DNA of 64,000 bases, taken from Pelomonas sp937871895 (GTDB taxonomy: Bacteria > Pseudomonadota > Gammaproteobacteria > Burkholderiales > Burkholderiaceae_C). Positions 52,771 through 59,931 of the stretch are shown one piece after another (positions within the stretch are counted from its first letter, which is position 1; each line of letters starts with the position of its first letter). The DNA lies in NCBI RefSeq assembly GCF_046348265.1, contig NZ_JAXMEO010000005.1; one strand, 5' to 3'. Position numbers and translations under genes: made by a program. The notes under the pieces were generated by a model that had not been told where the DNA came from, searched no databases, and worked only from the letters and a program-made list of their open reading frames with translations.

Positions 52771-54570
52771 ATGAAGTTCCTTGCCCCCCTGCTAGCGGGT
52801 TTGCTGGCGGCCGCGCTGGCAGCGCCCGCCGCCCATGCCGAGAAGGTGCTGCGCTACGCGCTGCGCTCGGCCGAAACCGGCTTTGACCCGGCCCAGATCT
52901 CCGACCTCTACTCCAAGACCATCACGGCCGCCATGATCGAAGGCCTGCTGCAGTACGACTTCTCGGCCCGGCCCTACCGGCTGCGCCCCAATACCGCCGC
53001 CGCCCTGCCCGAGATGAGCGCAGACGCGCGCACCTTCACCCTCAAGGTCAAGCCCGGCATCCACTTTGCCGACGACCCGGCCTTCAAGGGCCAGAAGCGC
53101 GAGCTGACCGCGCAGGACTACGTCTACAGCCTCAAGCGCCACTACGACCCGCGCTGGAAGAGCCAGAACCTCTACCTGCTGGAGAACCTCAAGATCCTCG
53201 GCCTCTCCGAGCTGCGCAAGGCCAGCATCGACGCCAAGAAGCCCTTTGACTACGACCGCGAGGTCGAGGGCCTCAGGGCCCTGGACCGCTACACGCTGCA
53301 GATCCGCGTGGCCGACCCCGCACCGCGCCTGCCGGCCTACCTGACCGACTCTGGCAGCTTCGGCGCCGTGGCGCGCGAGGTGGTGGAGTTCTATGGCGAC
53401 AAGATCATGGAGCACCCGGTGGGCACCGGGCCTTTCAAGCTGGCGGACTGGCGCCGCAGCTCGCGCATCGTGCTGGACCGCAACCCGAACTACCGTGAGG
53501 TGCTCTACAACGAGGTTCCGCCCACCGATGACCCCCGGCTGGCCGCCGAGATGGCTGCCCTGCAGGGCAAGCGCATGCCCTTTGTGGACCAGGTGCAGAT
53601 CGAGATCACCGAGGAGCCGCAGCCCCGCTGGCTCAGCTTTGCGCGCGGCGAGACCGACGTCATCGAGTACGTGCCGCCCGAGTTCACCGGCATCGCCATG
53701 CCGGGCAACAAGCTGGCGCCCAACTTGGCCAAGCAAGGCATCCGCATGGTCCGGTACAACCGGCCCGACATCTCGGTCACCTACTACAACATGGAAGACC
53801 CGGTGCTGGGCGGCTACACGCCAGAGAAGGTGGCGCTGCGCCGCGCCATCAACCTGGCCGTGGACGTGGACAAGGAAGTGCGCCTGCCCCGTCGCAGCCA
53901 GGCCATGAAGGCGCAAGGCGTCGTCCCGCTGACCAGCTTTGGCTCCTCGCCGGACTTCAAGACCGAGATGAGCGAGTACAACCTGCCCAAGGCCAAGGCC
54001 CTGCTCGACCTCTATGGCTACACCGACAAAGACGGCGATGGCTGGCGCGACCAGCCCGACGGCCAGCCCCTGGTGCTGACCTACAACACCGAGTCCAATG
54101 CCGAGCAGCGCGCGCTGGCCGAGCTGTGGCAGAAGAACATGGATGCGCTCGGCGTCCGCATCCAGTTCGTCTGGGCCAAGTGGCCCGAGAACCTCAAAGC
54201 CGCCACGGCCGGCAAATTGCAGATGTGGGGCTTTGGCTGGTCGGCCGCCATCGACGATGGCGACACCTTCCTCGCGCTGGGCTCCAGCAAGTCCGCCGGC
54301 AAGGCCAACAAGCCGCGCTTCAACCTGCCGGCCTTTGAAGCGCTGTACGACAAGCAAAAAACCCTGCCCGACGGCCCCGAGCGCCTGGCCGTGATGCTGG
54401 AGGCGCAGAAGCTGCTCGTCGCCTACGCGCCCTACAAGTTCCACGTCCACCGCATCTGGACCGACATGGCCCAGCCCTGGGTCAAGGGCTACAACCGCAA
54501 TGTCTACGTGAAAGACTTCTTCAAGTACGTGGACATCGATGAAGCGACGGCCCCCAAGACGACGCCATGA
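52771..54570 (+). CDS. Peptide-binding protein, family 5 (first copy)
   Basis: Periplasmic oligopeptide-binding protein for the divergent Yej-type importer, 599 residues. The signal peptide MKFLAPLLAGLLAAALAAPAAHA sets the start at 52771. The mature protein is SBP_bac_5 (RSAETGFDPAQISDLYSKT, LKVKPGIHFADDPAF, then AINLAVDVDKEVRLPRRSQA). Its length is that of YejA-type proteins. The stop overlaps the start of a paralogous binding-protein gene. Confidence 0.92.
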   Translation: MKFLAPLLAGLLAAALAAPAAHAEKVLRYALRSAETGFDPAQISDLYSKTITAAMIEGLLQYDFSARPYRLRPNTAAALPEMSADARTFTLKVKPGIHFADDPAFKGQKRELTAQDYVYSLKRHYDPRWKSQNLYLLENLKILGLSELRKASIDAKKPFDYDREVEGLRALDRYTLQIRVADPAPRLPAYLTDSGSFGAVAREVVEFYGDKIMEHPVGTGPFKLADWRRSSRIVLDRNPNYREVLYNEVPPTDDPRLAAEMAALQGKRMPFVDQVQIEITEEPQPRWLSFARGETDVIEYVPPEFTGIAMPGNKLAPNLAKQGIRMVRYNRPDISVTYYNMEDPVLGGYTPEKVALRRAINLAVDVDKEVRLPRRSQAMKAQGVVPLTSFGSSPDFKTEMSEYNLPKAKALLDLYGYTDKDGDGWRDQPDGQPLVLTYNTESNAEQRALAELWQKNMDALGVRIQFVWAKWPENLKAATAGKLQMWGFGWSAAIDDGDTFLALGSSKSAGKANKPRFNLPAFEALYDKQKTLPDGPERLAVMLEAQKLLVAYAPYKFHVHRIWTDMAQPWVKGYNRNVYVKDFFKYVDIDEATAPKTTP

Positions 54571-56387
54571 AACGACTGCCGCTGATCGCCCTGGCCCTGT
54601 GCCTGGCGCTGAGCCTGGGTGCGGCCCAGGCTGACGTGCCCAAGACGCCGCTCAAGACTTTTCGCTACGCCTACCGTATTGCCGAGACGGGCTTTGATCC
54701 CCCGCAGGTCTCAGACCTCTACTCGCGCGGCATCACGGCCCACCTCTTCGAGGCGCTTTTCACCTACGACCACCTGGCCCGGCCGATCAAGCTCGTGCCC
54801 TTGATCGCCGACGGCGAGCCCGAGATCAGCCCCGACTTCCGGAGCTTCACCGTCCGGATCAAGCGTGGCATCTACTTTGCCGAGGACCCCGCCTTCAACG
54901 GCCTGCGGCGCGAGCTGACGGCGGCCGACTTCGTCTACGCCTACAAGCGCTACGCCGACCCGGCCACCCGGGCGCAGGGGTGGTCGGACGTGGCGGACCA
55001 AGGCATCGTCGGCCTCAACGAGCTGCGCCAGCGCGTGATGGAGCGCAAGCAACCCTTCCCGTATGACGAGCTGGTCCCCGGGTTGCAGGCGCTGGACCGC
55101 TACACCCTGCGGGTGCAGACCAAGGCGCCGCGCCCACGCCTCGTCGAGGCCATCTTCGTCGGCAATGACGCCTTTGGCGCCGTGGCCCGCGAGGTGGTGG
55201 AGCGCTACGGCGACCGCATCATGGAGCATCCGGTGGGCACCGGGCCGTTCGTGCTCAAGGAGTGGCGGCGCAGCTCGCAGATGGTGTTCGAGCGCAACCC
55301 CAACTACCGCGAGCGCGTTTACGAGGCCGAGCCTGCACCCGGCGACGCAGCCGGCCAGGCCTTGCTGGCCAAATTCAAGGGCCGCCGTCTGCCGATGGTG
55401 GACCGCGTCATCATCGACGTGATCGTCGAAGAGCAGCCGCGCTGGCTCGCCTTTCTCAACAGCCAGCACGACTTCATGGAGCGCGTGCCCGAGAGCTTCG
55501 TGACCCAGGCCGCACCCGGCCGCAAGCTGGCCCCCAACCTGGCCAAGCGCGGCATGCGGGCCGAGTTCACCGTCGCGACGGACGCCACGCTGACCACCTT
55601 CAACATGGACGACCCCGTGGTGGGCGGCCTCACGCCCGATAAGGTGGCCCTACGGCGCGCGATGTCGCTGTCCTACGACGTGCGCAAAGAAATCCGCCTG
55701 GCGCGGCGCGGTACGGCCATCCCGGCGCAATCGAATGTGGTGCCCGGCACCACGGGCTACGACCCGGACTTCAAGAGCCTGATGTCCGAGTACGACCCCG
55801 CCAAGGCCAAGGCCCTGCTCGACCTTTACGGCTATGTGGACCGCGACGGCGACGGCTGGCGCGAGCTGCCCGACGGCAGCCCGCTCGTCATCGTCCGCAA
55901 TGCGGAGCCCGACGCGCTCTCGCGCTCCATCAACGAGCTGTGGGACAAGTCGCTGAAAGCCATCGGCATCCGCCTCAAGCTCAAGATCCAGCCCTGGCCC
56001 GACAACCTCAAGAACGTCCAGGCCGGCAACTTCCAGGTCTGGCCGGTCGGCTCCTTAGCAAGCGCTCGGGACGGCCAAGGTTCGCTGCAACGCCTGTTCA
56101 GCGAGCTGGTCGGCACAGCCAACCTCTCGCGCATCCGCCTGCCTGAGTTCGATGCGCTGTACGAGAAGCTCACCAACCTGCCCGATGGCCCCGAGCGCAA
56201 CGCCGTATTCCTAGAAGCCAAGCGCCTGGCCGTGGCCTACATGCCCTACAAGGTCCATGTCCACCGCATCCTGACCGACATCGAACAGCCCTGGATGAGC
56301 GGCTACCGGCGCCCGGTGTTCTGGCTCGACTTCTGGCAATTCATCGACATCGACACCAGCCGGCAGCCGGCGTCCGCCGCGCCCTGA
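54567..56387 (+). CDS. Peptide-binding protein, family 5 (second copy)
   Basis: Paralogue of the upstream gene, 606 residues, sharing the same blocks (AETGFDPPQVSDLYSRGIT, IMEHPVGTGPF, KALLDLYGYVDRDGDGW). Signal peptide MKRLPLIALALCLALSLGAAQA. ATGA overlap couples it to the first copy. Two binding proteins for one permease pair suggest a wider range of peptides or sensing of different ligands. Both copies look intact. Confidence 0.92.
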   Translation: MKRLPLIALALCLALSLGAAQADVPKTPLKTFRYAYRIAETGFDPPQVSDLYSRGITAHLFEALFTYDHLARPIKLVPLIADGEPEISPDFRSFTVRIKRGIYFAEDPAFNGLRRELTAADFVYAYKRYADPATRAQGWSDVADQGIVGLNELRQRVMERKQPFPYDELVPGLQALDRYTLRVQTKAPRPRLVEAIFVGNDAFGAVAREVVERYGDRIMEHPVGTGPFVLKEWRRSSQMVFERNPNYRERVYEAEPAPGDAAGQALLAKFKGRRLPMVDRVIIDVIVEEQPRWLAFLNSQHDFMERVPESFVTQAAPGRKLAPNLAKRGMRAEFTVATDATLTTFNMDDPVVGGLTPDKVALRRAMSLSYDVRKEIRLARRGTAIPAQSNVVPGTTGYDPDFKSLMSEYDPAKAKALLDLYGYVDRDGDGWRELPDGSPLVIVRNAEPDALSRSINELWDKSLKAIGIRLKLKIQPWPDNLKNVQAGNFQVWPVGSLASARDGQGSLQRLFSELVGTANLSRIRLPEFDALYEKLTNLPDGPERNAVFLEAKRLAVAYMPYKVHVHRILTDIEQPWMSGYRRPVFWLDFWQFIDIDTSRQPASAAP

Positions 56388-56455
56388 CGAAGCTGGCCCC
56401 TGCCTGAGCCACCTCTGCACAATCGAACCACCCACTTTGCCGACGAGGACCCGCC

Positions 56456-56773
56456 ATGAGCACGTCTGAGGAACTGAACAAGCTGGCTGACCTGCACGCC
56501 CGCGGCGTGTTGAGCGACGAGGAGTTCGCCCGTGCCAAGGCGCGTGTGCTGGACGGCAGCGCCGCCGCCGGGGCTACCGGCGGCACCGATGCCGTCAACA
56601 GCCTGCGCCGTTCGCGCGAGGACCGCTGGCTCGGCGGTGTGTGTGGTGGCATCGCCCACGCTACGGGCCTGGAGAGCTGGATCTGGCGCCTTGCGTTCAC
56701 GCTCGGCGTGATGTTTGTCGGCGGCGGCGTGCTGGTCTACATCCTGATGTGGCTCTTTGTGCCGGAGGATTGA
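56456..56773 (+). CDS. PspC-domain small membrane protein with SHOCT-like N-terminus
   Basis: A 105-residue protein. The first about 30 residues (LNKLADLHARGVLSDEEFARAKARVL) match the short SHOCT oligomerisation motif. The rest is a PspC domain: a basic RSREDRWLGGVCGGIAHATGLESWIWRLAF followed by one membrane helix (LGVMFVGGGVLVYILMWLFV). PspC proteins take part in envelope stress responses, but no other psp gene is nearby. The stand-alone gene has its own ribosome-binding site (GAGGA). Confidence 0.88.
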   Translation: MSTSEELNKLADLHARGVLSDEEFARAKARVLDGSAAAGATGGTDAVNSLRRSREDRWLGGVCGGIAHATGLESWIWRLAFTLGVMFVGGGVLVYILMWLFVPED

Positions 56774-56809
56774 GCCTTAGGGCAACGTGAACAAGTCCCT
56801 CGCAGCCCC

Positions 56810-57694
56810 ATGCCCGCCAAGCCCGCACCCCGCGCCAAGACCTCAACAAAGCCCCGCAGCCGCCCCCGCAAGGTGGCCGCTTCGTCCTTCGCGGGCTGGG
56901 ACGATCAGGCCACCCAACCTGCCGCCCCGGACTGGTCCGACCTGCGCGCCCCGAGCGGCTGGCTGCTCGCCCTGGAGAGCCGCGCGCCGCTCGAATACCT
57001 GGCCCTGATGGCCGCGCTGCCCTGGATGCGCCAGTTGCCCCAGGGGGACGGCCACCCGGTGATGATCTTCCCGGGCCTGGGCGCCAACGACACCAGCACC
57101 GCGCCGCTGCGCGCCTTGCTCGACAGCCTGGGCTATCACACCCACCCCTGGGGCCAGGGCTTCAACTTCGGGCCGCGCACCGGCGTGCTGGAGCGCTGCG
57201 AGCACGACCTGCGCCGCCTGCGCCAGCGCTTTGGCCGCAAACCCAGCCTCGTGGGCTGGAGCCTCGGAGGCCTCTACGCCCGCGAGCTGGCCAAGGCCTG
57301 CCCGGACGAGGTGCGCAGCGTCGTGACGCTCGGCACGCCCTTTGCCGGCCATCCGCGCGCCACGCACGCCTGGCGCTTCTTCGAGCTGGTCAGCGGTCAG
57401 AACTCGCACGACCCGGCCTTGCTGGACCAACTGCGCCAGCCTCCGCCCGTGCCCACCACCTCGATCTACTCGCGCAGTGACGGCATCGTGGCCTGGCACT
57501 GCTCGGTCAACGAGCCCGGGCCTCTGGTCGAGAACATCGAGGTGCATGCCAGCCACATCGGGCTCGGATTCAACCCGATGGCTTTGTACGCTTTGGCCGA
57601 CCGCCTGGCCCAGGCTGAGGGACACTGGCAGCCTTTCAAACCCCATGGCGCGCGCAAGTGGTTCTACCGGACCCCAAGCAGCGCCGCCGACTGA
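56810..57694 (+). CDS. Alpha/beta hydrolase (lipase-like)
   Basis: A 294-residue cytoplasmic hydrolase. After a basic, Pro-rich 30-residue lead comes the oxyanion region VMIFPGLGANDTSTAPLR, a nucleophile elbow GWSLGG and an aspartate/histidine region (SRSDGIVAW, then EVHASHIGLG). Close to triacylglycerol-lipase-like proteins of unknown substrate. It lies between the PspC gene and the ClpP-like gene on the same strand, 20 bp before the latter. Confidence 0.82.
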   Translation: MPAKPAPRAKTSTKPRSRPRKVAASSFAGWDDQATQPAAPDWSDLRAPSGWLLALESRAPLEYLALMAALPWMRQLPQGDGHPVMIFPGLGANDTSTAPLRALLDSLGYHTHPWGQGFNFGPRTGVLERCEHDLRRLRQRFGRKPSLVGWSLGGLYARELAKACPDEVRSVVTLGTPFAGHPRATHAWRFFELVSGQNSHDPALLDQLRQPPPVPTTSIYSRSDGIVAWHCSVNEPGPLVENIEVHASHIGLGFNPMALYALADRLAQAEGHWQPFKPHGARKWFYRTPSSAAD

Positions 57695-57714
57695 GCCTTC
57701 ACTGCACCCACGCC

Positions 57715-58314
57715 ATGACGCACACCCACCACCTCGCCGCCGCCGACGACAAGGCCGCCAAGAAGGACGCCCCCGAGAAGCAGGAAGAGCAGCTGCTCTT
57801 CAAGTCGCGCTTCGTGATGGTGTTCGGCGAGATCGACGACAAGATGGCCGTGGCCACCTGCCGCCGCCTGCTCGCGCTGAGCCAGGAGAGCGATGCGCCC
57901 ATTACCTTGCTGATTTCCAGCCCCGGCGGCCACGTCGAGAGTGGCGATGCCATCCACGACATGATCCGCTTCGTGCGTGCCCCGGTCACCACGGTCGGCA
58001 CCGGCTGGGTGGCCAGCGCCGGCACCCACATCTACCTGGCCGCGCCCAAGGAGCGCCGCCTGGCGCTGCCCAACACCCGCTTCATGATCCACCAGCCCGC
58101 CGGTGGTGCCGGCGGCCAGGCCAGCGACATCGCCATCCAGGCCAAGGAGATCATCCGCACGCGCGAGCGCATCGCCGGCGTGATCGCCCGCGAGACCGGC
58201 CAGCCGCTGGACCGCGTGCGCATCGACATCGAGCGCGACTTCTGGATGAGCGCCGACGAAGCCATCAGCTACGGCCTCGTCAGCCGCGTCGTTGAGAAGC
58301 AGTCCGATCTCTGA
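57715..58314 (+). CDS. ClpP-like serine protease (paralogue)
   Basis: Caseinolytic protease family member, 199 residues from ATG 57715. The catalytic triad is intact: Ser101 in VASAGT (E. coli has AASMG), His126 in RFMIHQP and Asp175 in ERDFWMS. The N-terminus has His- and Lys-rich residues instead of the usual propeptide. No clpX or tig is next to it, so this is probably a second, divergent ClpP rather than the housekeeping one. Partner ATPase unknown. Confidence 0.88.
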   Translation: MTHTHHLAAADDKAAKKDAPEKQEEQLLFKSRFVMVFGEIDDKMAVATCRRLLALSQESDAPITLLISSPGGHVESGDAIHDMIRFVRAPVTTVGTGWVASAGTHIYLAAPKERRLALPNTRFMIHQPAGGAGGQASDIAIQAKEIIRTRERIAGVIARETGQPLDRVRIDIERDFWMSADEAISYGLVSRVVEKQSDL

Positions 58315-58884
58315 TCAGAACTCTGACCCCCACACCAGGGTCAGCACCCCCAGCACCGCAAAGATGCCCGCCGCGATGCCGTGAACCAGCTTCACGGGGA
58401 TGCGGTGGGCCAGCCTGTCGCCCAGCAGCACGGCGGGCACGTTGGCGATCATCATGCCCACCGTGGTGCCGGCAATCACCGCCCACACGGCGTCCGGCGT
58501 GCGCGCCGCCAGCGCCACCGTTGCGATCTGCGTCTTGTCGCCCATCTCGGCCAGGAAGAAGGCGATCACCGTGCTGACAAAGACGCCATGGCCCGGCTTC
58601 GGGGCATCGTCCTCGTCCAGCTTGTCCGGCACCAGCATCCAGCCGGCCATCGCGATGAACGAGAGCCCGAGGATCCAGCGCAACGCGGTGGGACCCACCC
58701 AGTGCGTGACAAAGCCCCCGAGCCAGCCCGCCGCCGCGTGATTGGTCAACGTGGCCACCAGGATGCCCCAAACGATGGGCCAGGGCCGCCTGAATTTGGC
58801 CGCCAACATGAAGGCCAGCAGCTGAGTCTTGTCGCCAATCTCGGCCAGGGCCACCACGCTGGTGGCGATGAAGAATGCTTCCAT
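58315..58884 (-). CDS. TMEM165/GDT1 family manganese exporter
   Basis: Inner-membrane protein of the UPF0016/GDT1 family, members of which export Mn2+ or exchange Ca2+/Mn2+. The 189-residue protein has two copies of the family motif E-x-G-D-K-[TS] (AEIGDKTQLLAF near residue 15 and AEMGDKTQIATV near 115) in pseudo-symmetric halves, six membrane helices in all. ATG at 58884 puts the first helix at the start. A perfect 8-bp hairpin lies 25 bp upstream. Divergent from the TfoX_C gene. Confidence 0.9.
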   Translation of the reverse strand: MEAFFIATSVVALAEIGDKTQLLAFMLAAKFRRPWPIVWGILVATLTNHAAAGWLGGFVTHWVGPTALRWILGLSFIAMAGWMLVPDKLDEDDAPKPGHGVFVSTVIAFFLAEMGDKTQIATVALAARTPDAVWAVIAGTTVGMMIANVPAVLLGDRLAHRIPVKLVHGIAAGIFAVLGVLTLVWGSEF

Positions 58885-58908
58885 CCAGGCATTGTCCCCG
58901 GCCGGTCT

Positions 58909-58927
58909 GCTGACAGCCCCTGTCAGC
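58909..58927 (-). promoter_or_regulatory. Leader hairpin before GDT1-type gene
   Basis: GCTGACAG and CTGTCAGC form a perfect 8-bp stem with a 3-base loop in the 66-bp divergent spacer. It could be an operator palindrome or a leader structure. It is too short for a complete yybP-ykoY manganese riboswitch. Confidence 0.45.
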
Positions 58928-58950
58928 ACCGCCTGCCACCATCCCGCTGC

Positions 58951-59220
58951 ATGAGCCCCACCCCCAACCCCTGGCACAGCCTCGGCCCCCAAAGCCGGGG
59001 TCATCTGGCCGCCATCGGGATCGAGAGCGTCGAGGCCTTGAAGGCGCGTGATGCCTTTGAGGTGTACGGCGCGCTCAAGGCGCGCTGGCCTGGGGCGAGT
59101 CGCAACCTGCTCTATGCCTTGCTGGCCGTGCAGGAAGGCGGCGACTGGCGCGAGATTGCGCGTGAGCGCCGCACCGAGATCCTGCTGCGGCTCGACGCCA
59201 TGGGCCTCGCACCCCGTTGA
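58951..59220 (+). CDS. TfoX C-terminal domain protein
   Basis: An 89-residue protein consisting only of a TfoX_C domain: SLGPQSRGHLAAIGIESVEALKARDAFEVYGALK, then NLLYALLAVQEGGDWREIA. TfoX/Sxy proteins help turn on competence genes, but the C-terminal domain alone is a helix-hairpin-helix-like unit of unclear role. ATG at 58951 is the only sensible start. A WYL regulator gene follows after 16 bp. Confidence 0.85.
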   Translation: MSPTPNPWHSLGPQSRGHLAAIGIESVEALKARDAFEVYGALKARWPGASRNLLYALLAVQEGGDWREIARERRTEILLRLDAMGLAPR

Positions 59221-59236
59221 CTCCGAGAATCCCCAC

Positions 59237-59917
59237 ATGCGCCGCGCCGACCGTCTCTTCCAGATCGTGCAACTCGTGCGCGGCCGTCGCCTGACCACGG
59301 CCGACTACCTGGCCCGGCGCCTAGAGGTGTCGATGCGCACCGTTTACCGCGACATCGCGGCCTTGATCGGCCAGGGCGTGCCCATCGAGGGCGAGGCCGG
59401 CGTGGGCTATTGCATGCGTGCGGGCTTCGACCTGCCGCCGCTGATGTTCAGCCGCCAGGAGGCACAGGCCCTGGTGGCGGCGCTGCGAGTGGCCGAGTCG
59501 CGCCTCGACGCGGCCCTGGCCGCGCAGGCCGAGAACGCGCTGTCCAAGGTGCTGGCCGTGTTGCCGATTGATGCCCGCGCGGCGGCTGAGAGCCTCGCGG
59601 TCTATGCGCCCTCGGTGGCGCTGGACCCCAACACCAGCCACCACCTCACCGTGCTGCGCGAGGCCACCGAGTCGCGCCACAAGCTGCGTGTGCAATACCT
59701 CGACCTCGGCGGCGCGCGCAGCGAGCGCGTGGTGCGGCCGCTGGCCTGCCTGTTCTGGGGGCCGGTCTGGACCGTGGCCGCCTGGTGCGAGCTGCGCGAG
59801 GACTTCCGCAGCTTCCGCGTGGACCGCATCGAGAACCTGCAGCAACTCCAAGACCGCTTCCGCGACGAGCCGGGCAAGACCCTGGCCGACATGCGTCGCG
59901 CGACGGACTGCGAGTAG
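59237..59917 (+). CDS. WYL-domain transcription regulator (YafY/DeoR-like)
   Basis: A 226-residue regulator. The N-terminal winged helix has MRRADRLFQIVQLVRGRRLTTADYLARRLEVSMRTVYRDIAAL, and the rest is a WYL domain (LRVQYLDLGG, then RVVRPLACLFWGPVWTVAAWCELREDFRSFRVDRI). WYL domains bind small molecules or nucleic acids. It probably forms a unit with the TfoX_C gene; its target is unknown. Confidence 0.9.
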   Translation: MRRADRLFQIVQLVRGRRLTTADYLARRLEVSMRTVYRDIAALIGQGVPIEGEAGVGYCMRAGFDLPPLMFSRQEAQALVAALRVAESRLDAALAAQAENALSKVLAVLPIDARAAAESLAVYAPSVALDPNTSHHLTVLREATESRHKLRVQYLDLGGARSERVVRPLACLFWGPVWTVAAWCELREDFRSFRVDRIENLQQLQDRFRDEPGKTLADMRRATDCE

Positions 59918-59931
59918 CGTCCGCGCAGCGG

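Noticed and set aside
58885..58950. yybP-ykoY manganese riboswitch before the GDT1-type gene
   Set aside because: The spacer is only 66 bp and lacks the conserved junction; only a simple hairpin is present.
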